Of a DNA stretch of 64,000 nucleotides, positions 26,126-34,789 are shown in pieces. The stretch is from Fictibacillus phosphorivorans (GTDB lineage: Bacteria > Bacillota > Bacilli > Bacillales > Fictibacillaceae), in assembly GCF_001629705.1 (NCBI RefSeq), contig NZ_CP015378.1, positions 2,604,001 to 2,668,000 of the forward strand, written 5' to 3'. Position 1 is the stretch's first letter, and each line of letters begins with the position of its first letter. A program made the translations under genes and the position numbers. The notes below the pieces were generated by a model. That model was not told the DNA's origin and searched no databases. It was given only the letters and a program-made list of their open reading frames with translations.

Positions 26126-26254
26126 GGTTGATTTCCGTTTCAAGTGCTCCCTTTCCGCGGGGCGACCGGTGAGCCACTTGCCGCTTTGCGCCTCTAAGTG
26201 TCTCACCTGACCGCTCGTCCCGCAGGAGTTTCGCACCCTACACTCCAATCAACC
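26126..26254. repeat. Palindromic MITE-like element, copy A
   Basis: About 129 bp, bounded by GGTTGATT and its complement AATCAACC. Inside, GCGGGGCGACC...GAGCCACTT faces AAGTGTCTCACCTGACCGCT, then CGTCCCGC, so the whole unit can fold into one long imperfect hairpin around GCCGCTTTGCGCCTCT. It is GC-rich compared with the flanks. A second copy lies at 37331 and a diverged inverted copy at 26400. Nothing in it looks coding. Confidence 0.85.
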
Positions 26255-26399
26255 TAATCAGTGATGGGTATAGTGAATGCTTGAGGCACTTAGGAACCTT
26301 AGTTTGTAAGTCAAAGCTAGAGTACAATAACTTAAAAGAACCCTCTTGATAAAACGGTTGAATAGCAGACTTTTTTCTTTTTCCTCTTCTTCATGCGAG

Positions 26400-26590
26400 A
26401 TGATTGAAGCGATAGATGCCGACGCTTATAGGACGAGCGGTCAGTTCGAAATGTGGAAGTGATTCGTTCAACTTTTGACCTCTAGGCTAGCCACTGCAAC
26501 TAGACAGGTGGAGACTTCTAAGGACGCGTAGCGGCAGAAACTCACCGCCTGCTCCTCGGAAAGCGAGCATCTGACACAGAAATAAACTAC
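26400..26590. repeat. Diverged, inverted copy B of the palindromic element
   Basis: On the minus strand this contains TGCTCGCTTTCCGAGGAGCAG, GCGGTGAG, CTGCCGCTACGCG and later GACCGCTCGTCC, matching the other copies in order. It carries about 60 extra bases in its right half and no good terminal repeats. Together with copy A it leaves 26092-26690 without any gene that I can support. Confidence 0.6.
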
Positions 26591-26695
26591 CACCAAAAGG
26601 AACAAACTTAAAAAAGCACGAAGCCTTTCATTTTATCTCCGTTTTCATTTACCTTATACTGACTATATCTTTTTTTATGAAGGGAGCTTACATTC

Positions 26696-27454
26696 TTGAC
26701 CTATATATTTGCTCACAGAGGATCTAGTAAGGATTGTCCGGAAAACACGATGGCTGCATTCCAAAAAGCATTTAAAGACGGCGCTGATGGGATCGAGCTT
26801 GATGTACAGCTTTCTAAAGATGGTGTACCGGTCATCATTCATGATGAGAAAATAGATCGAACGACTAACGGAAAAGGTTATGTTGTTGATTTTACCCAAG
26901 ATGAACTAGCACGATTAGATGCAGGCAGCTGGTTTTCAAAAGAGTACAGCAAAGAATCTATTCCTTCTCTTCAACAATTTTTAGAATGGATAGCACCGCT
27001 GCCGATGTTGCTTAATATTGAATTAAAAAACAATATCGTCGAATATAACGGACTCGAAGAAAAGGTACTTCAATTGTTGCATCACTATGGGATGATGGAT
27101 CGAACTGTGATCTCATCGTTCAATCATTATAGTTTAGTCAAGATCAGAAGATTGAACCGTTATGTTCAGACGGCACCTCTTTACTCTTCGGGATTGTTTG
27201 AACCGTGGGAGTATGTGAAAGCCGTTTGTTCACAAAGTGCGCATCCGAACTATAAATCTCTCCATCCTTACATCATGAAAGGCTTTAAAAGAAATAATAT
27301 TCCTGTTCGTCCTTATACGGTTAACAGTCAGAAGTGGATGAAGTATTTTTTTGAGTGGAACATAGAAGCGATCATAACCGACTATCCGATTCTAGCAAGA
27401 GATGTGTTGAACAGCCTTCCACCACATTCAAAGAGCAGATTTCTTCAAAAATAG
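26696..27454 (+). CDS. Glycerophosphodiester phosphodiesterase
   Basis: A 252-residue GDPD TIM-barrel enzyme that releases glycerol-3-phosphate from phospholipid head-group diesters. The catalytic His pair and metal ligands are in FAHRGSSKDCPENTMAAF, ELDVQLSKDGVPVIIHDE and LNIELKN. The end has the NSQKWMKYFFEWNIEAIITDYP segment typical of the family. There is no signal peptide, so it is cytosolic. TTG 26696 has GAAGGGAGC seven bases upstream and no ATG fits better. Confidence 0.9.
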   Translation: MTYIFAHRGSSKDCPENTMAAFQKAFKDGADGIELDVQLSKDGVPVIIHDEKIDRTTNGKGYVVDFTQDELARLDAGSWFSKEYSKESIPSLQQFLEWIAPLPMLLNIELKNNIVEYNGLEEKVLQLLHHYGMMDRTVISSFNHYSLVKIRRLNRYVQTAPLYSSGLFEPWEYVKAVCSQSAHPNYKSLHPYIMKGFKRNNIPVRPYTVNSQKWMKYFFEWNIEAIITDYPILARDVLNSLPPHSKSRFLQK

Positions 27455-27526
27455 TGATAGAACGTACTACAATGAGAAAGAAAAGTTATGATGCTAAAAA
27501 AAGCTTGTTCTTAAAAGAAAAAGGAG

Positions 27527-28552
27527 TTGTTTCATATTCAACCGTTATTGTTTCAACCATTGACCATCCGCGATGTAACACTAAAGAATCGGATCGTCAT
27601 GTCACCTATGTGTATGTACTCTTGTTATGAACAAGATGGAGTTGTGACCCCTTGGCATATGACTCATTACACGTCTCGAGCAATGGGTCAGACAGGACTA
27701 ATCATGACAGAAGCAGCCGCTGTAAGCCCACAAGGAAGAATAAGTGCCGAAGACTTAGGAATCTGGGATGACAGCCATGTAGAAGGGTTATCTCAACTGG
27801 TTTCATCCATTCAAGAAAACGGCTCCAAAGCAGCGATACAAATCGCCCATGCAGGACGTAAGGCTATGATAGATGGACCGATCATCGCTCCATCTGCTAT
27901 CGCTTTTTCAGAAAAGATGAAGACGCCAGAAGAAATGTCACTTCAGCAGATCGAAGAGACAGTCAGTCAATTTCGAAGTGCTGCAAAAAGAGCGAAAACA
28001 GCTGGATTTGATGTGATCGAGATTCATGGGGCGCATGGGTATTTGATCAATGAATTCCTCTCTCCTCTATCTAACCGAAGAAGTGATTCTTATGGAGGCA
28101 GCCAAGAAAATCGTTACCGTTTCTTACAAGAGATCATTGCTGCTGTCAGATTAGAATGGGAAGGTCCGCTGTTTGTTCGTGTCTCAGCGAACGATTATCA
28201 CCCTGAAGGAAATACACCAGAAGATTTTGTAACCTATTCGGAGTGGATGAAAGAAGATGGGGTCGATTTGATCGACTGCAGTTCAGGAGCTGTTGTACCG
28301 GCAAAGATTCCGACGTTCCCTGGGTATCAAGTTTCTTTTGCAGACAAGATTAAAAACGAAGCTGAAATCGCAACAGCAGCTGTTGGCTTGATCACAACAG
28401 GCAAACAGGCGGAAGAAATCTTACAAAACAAGCGAGCTGACCTTATTTTTATCGGTCGAGAGTTTTTAAAAGATCCGTATTGGCCGCGATCAGCAGCCCA
28501 AGACCTTGGAACAGAGATCGAAAGTCCGAAACAATATGAACGTGGTTGGTAA
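27527..28552 (+). CDS. namA: NADPH dehydrogenase NamA (old yellow enzyme)
   Basis: An FMN-dependent ene-reductase of about 340 residues (YqjM in B. subtilis). [20 protein letters not shown] holds the FMN-tuning Cys, QIAHAGRKA the His pair region and [16 protein letters not shown] the barrel core; [13 protein letters not shown] ends the FMN site. The start is unclear: AAAAAGGAG directly abuts a TTG at 27527, while an ATT at 27536 has ideal spacing and gives the N-terminus that fits YqjM. An in-frame stop at 27512 rules out anything longer. Confidence 0.9.
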   Translation: MFHIQPLLFQPLTIRDVTLKNRIVMSPMCMYSCYEQDGVVTPWHMTHYTSRAMGQTGLIMTEAAAVSPQGRISAEDLGIWDDSHVEGLSQLVSSIQENGSKAAIQIAHAGRKAMIDGPIIAPSAIAFSEKMKTPEEMSLQQIEETVSQFRSAAKRAKTAGFDVIEIHGAHGYLINEFLSPLSNRRSDSYGGSQENRYRFLQEIIAAVRLEWEGPLFVRVSANDYHPEGNTPEDFVTYSEWMKEDGVDLIDCSSGAVVPAKIPTFPGYQVSFADKIKNEAEIATAAVGLITTGKQAEEILQNKRADLIFIGREFLKDPYWPRSAAQDLGTEIESPKQYERGW

Positions 28553-28558
28553 GAATGG

Positions 28559-28590
28559 GAAAAAGCTGGCTCTTTAGAGTCAGCTTTTTT
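28559..28590. terminator. Bidirectional terminator
   Basis: AAAAAGCTG-g-CTC pairs with GAG-t-CAGCTTTTTT. It lies between namA and the convergent PAP2 gene, right at the latter's stop. Confidence 0.88.
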
Positions 28591-29250
28591 CTATTTATAT
28601 GACACATTCCTCTTGAGAAAATGATTCAATCCTTTATACAATAAAACGCAGATTAAAAGCCAGGTTCCTCCAGCCGCAAACCCACCTAGAACATCTGTAG
28701 GATAATGAACACCTAAATATACTCGACTAAAACCGACTGATCCTATAAAAAGTGCCGTAACGCCATACATGAACTTTCGATATTTGTACAACAACGAATA
28801 GTTATGTACGAGAAGATAGGTAAGCAAACCAAAAAAAGCGATGGAGATCATGGCATGGCCACTAGGAAAGCTATAACCCGTAATCTCAATGACTCGATCA
28901 TACATCGGTCTATCTCTTTCAAACCATTCTTTGAACCATTGATTTTCAAAGCGAATTCCGATGAGACAAACGCCTAACACGAACGGTTCGATCCACTTTC
29001 TTTCACCGATCAGCCAGATTACAGCAAAAAAGAGAAAGATTGCATATTGATACGGCCGAGAAGCCATGTTTGTCAGGAATGTAAAGCTATCATTTAGAGC
29101 AGGCTGATGGATAACAGACACATTTTTCATCGCCCATACATCAAGAACTTCTACTCTTGAATGTTCGTAAACAGAAGCAAACAGAATAAAAATCCCTAGG
29201 CAAAGAGCAGTTAACGCTACTGTTCTAATCACGCTGTTCTTAAAGATCAT
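28591..29250 (-). CDS. PAP2-superfamily membrane phosphatase
   Basis: A 219-residue phosphatidic acid phosphatase-like enzyme, possibly acting on undecaprenyl pyrophosphate or phosphatidylglycerophosphate. The three motifs are present: KEWFERDRP (K-x6-RP), PSGHAMIS and SRVYLGVHYPTDVLGG. About six helices, the first at residues 8-28. It lies 18 bp downstream of dinB in the same direction. The physiological substrate cannot be read from sequence. Confidence 0.88.
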   Translation of the reverse strand: MIFKNSVIRTVALTALCLGIFILFASVYEHSRVEVLDVWAMKNVSVIHQPALNDSFTFLTNMASRPYQYAIFLFFAVIWLIGERKWIEPFVLGVCLIGIRFENQWFKEWFERDRPMYDRVIEITGYSFPSGHAMISIAFFGLLTYLLVHNYSLLYKYRKFMYGVTALFIGSVGFSRVYLGVHYPTDVLGGFAAGGTWLLICVLLYKGLNHFLKRNVSYK

Positions 29251-29267
29251 GAAACGATCAGCTCCTG

Positions 29268-30443
29268 TTACTTTTTTCCCTTTTTAATGATGCTTTCTCC
29301 ATGCTTTCTCTCGATCGATGACAATACATCGTGAAGCAGAGCATCTTTTTCGTTTTTTTCGACAGAGAACAGATCAAGCTGATAAGTAGCTTGTTCTTTT
29401 TCCACTACTTCTGTAGCTGTTATGCCTAATAATCGAACAGGTTCCTGATTCCAATGTTGACGAAAGAGTGCAACCGCTGTTTTTTGAATATCTATTGCAT
29501 GCTGTGTTCCGTTTGCGAGCATCTTACTCCTCGAAATCGTTTTACGATCGCTATAACGAATGGTGATCGCAAGAGTTAGTGCTACATACCCTTTTACTTT
29601 AAGCCGAGACGACACTTTATCCGCGAGCCTTTTGAAAACAGCTTCTGATTCCATAACAGAGATAAGATCTTCACTCAATGTCGTAGAATTTCCGATCGAT
29701 CGATAATCACTTGCAGCACTTGGATCGACGGGACGCGTATCTATCCCGTTAGCTCTTTCTTTCATCTTTATACCATTGATGCCAAAACGATGTTTCAGTT
29801 CATAATCTACAGCATCTGCCAGATCTTTAATTGTTATGATGCCATACTTGTTTAGCTTTTCTTCGGTTTTTTTACCGATTCCGTGCATCTCCCCGACTTT
29901 CAGTGGCCAGAGCTTTTCTCTGAGATCTCTCTTTCGAAGAACTGTGATTCCGAGCGGTTTCTTCATATCTGATGCTGTTTTAGCTAAAAATTTATTCGGA
30001 CCGATCCCGATTGATGATGGCAAATTCAGCTCATTCAACAGTCTAACTTGAATCTCCTTTGCCATTTCGAGCGGCTCTTGGCAGTCTGTCACATCCATAT
30101 ATCCTTCATCTATGGAAACAGGCTCTACCTTTTCTGTATATTCCTGCAGAAGCTGAAACATGCGTGATGAATACATTTTGTATGTTTCAAAGTCTGGAGG
30201 AACAACAACAAGATCTGGACAAAGTTTTCTAGCTTGCCAAAGTGGCATCGTCGTTCTTACGCCTTTTTCCCTCGCTTCATAACTACAAGTTACGATGATT
30301 CCTTTTCGCTCTTCTACATTTCCAGCTACCGCAACCGGCTTTCCTCGAAGCTCAGGGTTTTCAGCCATCTCTACTGAAGCATAGAAGCTGTTCATGTCCA
30401 CATGAAATATGATTCTTCTTTTAGACCCAGGAGACTGATACAC
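29268..30443 (-). CDS. dinB: DNA polymerase IV (DinB)
   Basis: A 391-residue error-prone Y-family polymerase. The palm shows FHVDMNSFYASVEMAENPEL (first metal Asp) and VSIDEGYMDVTD (Asp-Glu pair); the thumb has MHGIGKKTEEKLNKYGI, and the little finger ends in a clamp-binding peptide YQLDLFSVE (QLDLF). B. subtilis YqjH is the counterpart. The start is GTG 30443 with AGGGAGTG upstream. I find no LexA box here, unlike the UvrX-type gene. Confidence 0.94.
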   Translation of the reverse strand: MYQSPGSKRRIIFHVDMNSFYASVEMAENPELRGKPVAVAGNVEERKGIIVTCSYEAREKGVRTTMPLWQARKLCPDLVVVPPDFETYKMYSSRMFQLLQEYTEKVEPVSIDEGYMDVTDCQEPLEMAKEIQVRLLNELNLPSSIGIGPNKFLAKTASDMKKPLGITVLRKRDLREKLWPLKVGEMHGIGKKTEEKLNKYGIITIKDLADAVDYELKHRFGINGIKMKERANGIDTRPVDPSAASDYRSIGNSTTLSEDLISVMESEAVFKRLADKVSSRLKVKGYVALTLAITIRYSDRKTISRSKMLANGTQHAIDIQKTAVALFRQHWNQEPVRLLGITATEVVEKEQATYQLDLFSVEKNEKDALLHDVLSSIERKHGESIIKKGKK

Positions 30444-30502
30444 ATGAACACTCCCTTTATCAAAAAACTTATCTATTAGTATATGTTAGAACACCTTTTA
30501 AA

Positions 30503-30533
30503 AACAAAAGAAAAAGACAAGGTATCTACCTTG
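30503..30533 (-). terminator. Terminator of the MarR gene, overlapping its end
   Basis: CAAGGTA pairs with TACCTTG around two bases, followed on the minus strand by TCTTTTTCTTTTG. The TAG stop (30526-30528) lies in the stem. Confidence 0.65.
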
Positions 30534-31023
30534 CCTTGTGAAGCCGCTTTCCAGTATCCTCTACCCATTCAACAAATTCTTCACCATGAAAATGCTTGTT
30601 TAAATCTTTATGTAATTGAATAAGATCTCGATAGAATTCTTTTTTACTTTCATCTTCCATCCATTTTTGAAGAAAGCCATAGATTTGGCAATTGAAACTT
30701 GTAGACTCCTTATGTTTAACCATTCCTTCATCTGTTAAATAAACATAAGATATTCGGCGGTCATCGTTCTTTTTCTCTAATCTCACGTAGCCTTTATCTT
30801 TTAGACGTTTGATTACTTGCATAACTGTGGATACATCCCACAATCCGTAATAAGCGATCTTAGAGATCGTAATGTCTTCTTCTAGCGAAACGATCCATAA
30901 AATATGTTGCTCTGCCTGAGTTAACCCGATGGCTTTCGCAGCTTTTTGCCAATCTTCTTCCAAAACTTTATACACGCCACGCATATAATTTACCATCATA
31001 TGCATGTCAGATAGTTGACTCAT
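30526..31023 (-). CDS. MarR-family regulator, Hpr/ScoC-like
   Basis: A 165-residue winged-helix regulator. LTQAEQHILWIVSLEEDITI leads into SKIAYYGLWDVSTVMQVIKRLKDKG (recognition helix) and LEKKNDDRRISYVYLT (wing), with long helices on both sides. ISKIAYYGLWDVSTVM is close to the ScoC/Hpr type, a transition-state regulator of protease and sporulation genes, though shorter than B. subtilis Hpr (203). I start at ATG 31023 with GGGAGG eight bases upstream. It is a single-gene unit. Confidence 0.83.
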   Translation of the reverse strand: MSQLSDMHMMVNYMRGVYKVLEEDWQKAAKAIGLTQAEQHILWIVSLEEDITISKIAYYGLWDVSTVMQVIKRLKDKGYVRLEKKNDDRRISYVYLTDEGMVKHKESTSFNCQIYGFLQKWMEDESKKEFYRDLIQLHKDLNKHFHGEEFVEWVEDTGKRLHKAR

Positions 31024-31177
31024 CCCATTTCCTCCCCCGAAATAAGATTCTTTTAAATTACCAATATTTTCATTTACATGATAAAAACATCTTACATAAA
31101 TCTTAAAGTGACTGTCAACTTTTTGCGACATTTTGTTTTATAGAGCAACAAAAACAGGCAACAAGGCCTATTAAACA

Positions 31178-31207
31178 CTAAAAACTTGGCGAAAATCCGC
31201 CAAGTTT
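31178..31207 (-). terminator. Terminator after the YqjE peptidase gene
   Basis: AAACTTGGCG pairs with CGCCAAGTTT, followed on the minus strand by further T. Confidence 0.87.
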
Positions 31208-31218
31208 CGTCATTTTTC

Positions 31219-32349
31219 TTATTCGCCTGCTGTTATTCCAATGACCGCAAGTACCATTTCGGCCGTCTTCGTCAATTCATCGATCGGCATTCTTTCGTTC
31301 GTTGTGTGGATCTCTTCATAACCTACAGCTAGATTTACAGTTGGAATGCCATGACCTGCGATAATGTTCGCATCACTTCCACCACCACTATGAAGAAGTC
31401 TGTGAGGGCGTCCGATCTTCTCAGCTGCTTTTTTGGCAACTTCTACAACATGATCCCCTTCACCAAACTTGAATCCTGGGTACATCACTTCGATCTCAAC
31501 TTCTGCACGTCCGCCTAATTCTGCCGCAGCTGATTCATAAGCTTCTTTCATTTTTGCTGTTTGAACTTCCATTTTCTCGTTGATCAATGAACGTGCCTCA
31601 GCTAGTACGAAAACAGTGTCACAAACGATATTTGTTTGCTCCCCAGTACCTCCACCGTGGAAATGACCAATGTTAGCTGTAGTTTCTTCATCAATTCTGC
31701 CAAGTGGCATGCGAGCGATCGCTTTAGCTGCAATCGTGATGGCTGAAACTCCTTTTTCTGGAGCAACACCGGCATGTGCAGATTTACCATAAATCTTTGC
31801 ACGCACTTTTGCCTGAGTAGGAGCAGCAACGATAATATCCCCAACAGGACCATCACTGTCTAGGGCAAAACCATATTTTGCTGTGATCTTTGACGCATCC
31901 ATTGCCTTTGCGCCCACTAATCCAGATTCCTCTCCTACTGTAATAATAAATTGAATATCACCGTGAGAGATATTTTTTTCTTTTAAGACTTTAATCGCTT
32001 CAAACATTGCAGCAAGACCTGCTTTGTCATCCGCTCCAAGAATCGTAGTACCATCTGTTACTACATACCCATCTTTTATAGAAGGTTTGATCCCGTTACC
32101 AGGAGTAACTGTGTCCATATGAGAAGTGAAATAGATCGTGTCCACGCCTTCTTTATTTCCTTTTAACGTACAGATTAAATTTCCTGCAGCGTGCTCTGTC
32201 GTAGATTCAGCATCATCCTCATAGACTTCAACACCAAGTTCTTCAAACTTCTTTTTAAGTACGATTGAGATCTCTTTCTCATGTCTAGTCTCTGAGTCAA
32301 TTTGAACAAGCTCTAAAAATTCGTTTAACAAACGGTCTGCATTTACCAT
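31219..32349 (-). CDS. yqjE: M20-family peptidase (PepT-like, YqjE)
   Basis: A 376-residue cytosolic zinc aminopeptidase that resembles tripeptidase T. Metal ligands are visible in TSHMDTVTPG, LGADDKAGLAA, GEESGLVGA and ALDSDGPVG, with a final HTTNERMP. The dimerisation insert (residues 185-290, KVRAKIYGKSAHAGVAPEKG) is complete. It lies 19 bp downstream of the carboxyltransferase gene, as in B. subtilis yqjD-yqjE, so it may be read from the methylmalonyl-CoA transcript although its role differs. Confidence 0.9.
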   Translation of the reverse strand: MVNADRLLNEFLELVQIDSETRHEKEISIVLKKKFEELGVEVYEDDAESTTEHAAGNLICTLKGNKEGVDTIYFTSHMDTVTPGNGIKPSIKDGYVVTDGTTILGADDKAGLAAMFEAIKVLKEKNISHGDIQFIITVGEESGLVGAKAMDASKITAKYGFALDSDGPVGDIIVAAPTQAKVRAKIYGKSAHAGVAPEKGVSAITIAAKAIARMPLGRIDEETTANIGHFHGGGTGEQTNIVCDTVFVLAEARSLINEKMEVQTAKMKEAYESAAAELGGRAEVEIEVMYPGFKFGEGDHVVEVAKKAAEKIGRPHRLLHSGGGSDANIIAGHGIPTVNLAVGYEEIHTTNERMPIDELTKTAEMVLAVIGITAGE

Positions 32350-32368
32350 TTATGTATTCCCTCGCTTC

Positions 32369-33916
32369 TTATAGTGGTATGTTTCCATGCTTTTTGTAAG
32401 GTCTGTCTTCACTCTTGTTGCGCAGCATGTCAAGCGCTTGAATACACTTGATTCTCGTGTCTCTCGGATCGATCACATCGTCTACCATCCCGTTTGCAGC
32501 AGCGATATAAGGGTTAGCAAACTTGGTACGATACTCTTCAATCTTAGCGGCTCTCGTCGCTTCAGGATCTTCGCTTCGTTCGATCTCTTTGGCAAAGATG
32601 ATGTTTGCAGCTCCCTGCGGCCCCATAACAGCGATCTCTGCATTCGGCCATGCGAATACTAGATCTGCTCCAATAGACTTACTATTTAAAGCTACGTATG
32701 CACCGCCATATGCTTTTCGCAGGATGATCGTAATCTTTGGAACCGTAGCTTCTGAGTATGCATAAAGAATCTTTGCTCCATGACGGATAATGCCACCATG
32801 TTCTTGTTTGACTCCTGGAAAGAATCCTGTTACATCTTCAAACGTGATGATCGGAATGTTGAAAGAGTCACATAAACGGATAAAACGCGATGCTTTATCT
32901 GAAGAATCAATGTCTAGTCCTCCAGCCATGACTTTTGGCTGATTACATACTAATCCTATCACTTCACCCTTTATCCTTGCAAAACCTACAACTATATTTC
33001 TTGCAAATTGAGCATGCACTTCCATGAATGAGTCCTTATCCACCACTTCTTGGATAACCGTTCTTACATCATAAGGCCGAGTTGAATCAAATGGAATGAT
33101 CTCTGTCAGTTCAGGGCGATCATCTTCTTCATCTCCCCAAGGTAAGACAGGTGTTCTTTCTTTATTATTCTGCGGAAGGTAAGAGATTAAACGTCGAACA
33201 TCTTCTAACACTTCTGTTTCAGATGGTGCAGTAAAATGTGCGTTACCACTCTTAGAGCCATGAACTTCAGCTCCGCCTAGATCTTCAGAAGAAATCTTTT
33301 CCCCTGTCACCGTTTCGATTACTTTCGGTCCTGTGATAAACATCTGACTTGTTTTTTCCACCATGAACACAAAATCTGTAATCGCTGGAGAATAAACCGC
33401 TCCCCCTGCACAAGGTCCCATGATGACGGAGATCTGAGGAATCACACCAGAATAGATGCTGTTTCGATAAAAGATGTGCCCATAGCCATCAAGTGACATG
33501 ACACCTTCTTGTATACGAGCCCCTCCTGAATCGTTCAACCCGATAAAAGGAGTTCCGTTCTTAGCCGCAAGATCCATAACAGCAGCGATTTTTTTTGCAT
33601 GCATCTCTCCAAGAGCTCCGCCAAAAACCGTGAAATCTTGGGCGAACAAATAAATGGGACGACCATGGATCTTTCCATAACCAGTTACCACACCTTCTCC
33701 CGGCGCTTTCATTCCAGAAAGGCCAAAGTCATGTGAACGGTGCTCCATGAAAGGGTTTAGTTCAACAAACGTACCTTCGTCAAGTAAAAGATCGATACGT
33801 TCTCGTGCCGTTAACTTTCCGCGTTCATGCTGCTTATCGATGCGGTCATCACCGCCGCCTAATTCAATCTCTGTCTTCTTTTCATAAAGTTCATTAATCT
33901 TGTCATAGATGTCCAT
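32369..33916 (-). CDS. yqjD: Acyl-CoA carboxylase carboxyltransferase subunit (YqjD)
   Basis: A 515-residue biotin-dependent carboxyltransferase, probably the beta subunit of propionyl-CoA carboxylase or a methylmalonyl-CoA decarboxylase. GGGDDRIDKQHERGKLTARE and the two crotonase-like halves, with FIGLNDSGGARIQEGV and the ITFEDVTGFFPGVKQEHGG oxyanion region, are typical. No biotin carboxylase or biotin carrier gene is next to it. Its ATG shares one base with the stop of the fusion gene (TAATG), so translation is coupled. Propionyl-CoA is inferred from the mutase and epimerase. Confidence 0.92.
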   Translation of the reverse strand: MDIYDKINELYEKKTEIELGGGDDRIDKQHERGKLTARERIDLLLDEGTFVELNPFMEHRSHDFGLSGMKAPGEGVVTGYGKIHGRPIYLFAQDFTVFGGALGEMHAKKIAAVMDLAAKNGTPFIGLNDSGGARIQEGVMSLDGYGHIFYRNSIYSGVIPQISVIMGPCAGGAVYSPAITDFVFMVEKTSQMFITGPKVIETVTGEKISSEDLGGAEVHGSKSGNAHFTAPSETEVLEDVRRLISYLPQNNKERTPVLPWGDEEDDRPELTEIIPFDSTRPYDVRTVIQEVVDKDSFMEVHAQFARNIVVGFARIKGEVIGLVCNQPKVMAGGLDIDSSDKASRFIRLCDSFNIPIITFEDVTGFFPGVKQEHGGIIRHGAKILYAYSEATVPKITIILRKAYGGAYVALNSKSIGADLVFAWPNAEIAVMGPQGAANIIFAKEIERSEDPEATRAAKIEEYRTKFANPYIAAANGMVDDVIDPRDTRIKCIQALDMLRNKSEDRPYKKHGNIPL

Positions 33917-34770
33917 TATTTTGCTTCCTCCTTGCTTTTCGTCTTCTCACAAAGCTCAAACAATACCTTGTGGGTGGAAGAAGGATGCATGAATGCAACG
34001 GATGCACCACCTGCGCCAGGTACAGCAGCATCATGAATCATCATAATGCCATTTGATTTCATCTCATCTATGCGATCTTGTATGTTTGTAACGCCAAGAG
34101 CAACATGATGAACGCCTTGCCCACGCTTTTCAATAAACTGTGCGATAGGACTTTCTGTAGTCAAAGCTTCAAGCAATTCTAGCCTTGTCTCACCGATTTT
34201 AATGAAAGCCACTTTTACTTTTTGTGAAGGAACTTCCTCGATCGCTTCAAGTGTTAATCCCAGAACATTCACATAGAACGGGAGCGCTTCATCTAATGAC
34301 TTCACAGCGATACCGATATGGTCGATCCGTTCTGGTGCCACTCCTGAAAATACGTTTTCTGTAATCCCATCACGCTTATATACCGCTTGTTCAATAAATT
34401 TAGCTGTTTCAACCGTCGGTGTTCCTGGTGTGAATACTTTTTGTATCCCTTTAGACTCTAAGAAAGGAATGTCCTCCCATGGAATTACTCCACCACCGAC
34501 AACTATGATATCGTCTGCTCCTTTTTCTTGAAGAAGTCTCATCACTTCTGGAAAAAGTTCGTTGTGCGCGCCTGAAAGACAAGATAAGCCGATCGCATCC
34601 ACGTCCTCTTGAACAGCAGCAGCAGCGATCTGTTCTGGTGTTTGTCTTAATCCTGTATAAATGACTTCCATTCCATAATCTCTTAACGCTTGAGAAACAA
34701 CAAGAGCTCCTCGGTCATGACCGTCAAGTCCTGGTTTAGCAATTAAAACACGGATTGTTTTCTTCATCAT
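33916..34770 (-). CDS. Cobalamin-binding mutase domain fused to methylmalonyl-CoA epimerase
   Basis: A 284-residue two-domain protein. Residues 1-135 are the B12-binding small domain of methylmalonyl-CoA mutase: [16 protein letters not shown] carries the DxHxxG motif whose His ligates cobalt, with [13 protein letters not shown] and [11 protein letters not shown] after it. From about 148 a VOC-fold epimerase follows ([19 protein letters not shown] ... VHHVALGV ... VLFELCE), with its metal ligands. The usual arrangement is two genes. The frame is open throughout, with ATG 34770 behind GGAGTGGAGA. It stands between the mutase large subunit and the carboxyltransferase. Confidence 0.92.
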   Translation of the reverse strand: MMKKTIRVLIAKPGLDGHDRGALVVSQALRDYGMEVIYTGLRQTPEQIAAAAVQEDVDAIGLSCLSGAHNELFPEVMRLLQEKGADDIIVVGGGVIPWEDIPFLESKGIQKVFTPGTPTVETAKFIEQAVYKRDGITENVFSGVAPERIDHIGIAVKSLDEALPFYVNVLGLTLEAIEEVPSQKVKVAFIKIGETRLELLEALTTESPIAQFIEKRGQGVHHVALGVTNIQDRIDEMKSNGIMMIHDAAVPGAGGASVAFMHPSSTHKVLFELCEKTKSKEEAK

Positions 34771-34789
34771 TCTCCACTCCTCTCTATTT

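Noticed and set aside
27355..27630. Possible frameshift upstream of namA
   Set aside because: The 91-codon frame shows no similarity to NamA or any family; it is an overlapping frame. Only the start codon of namA is in doubt.
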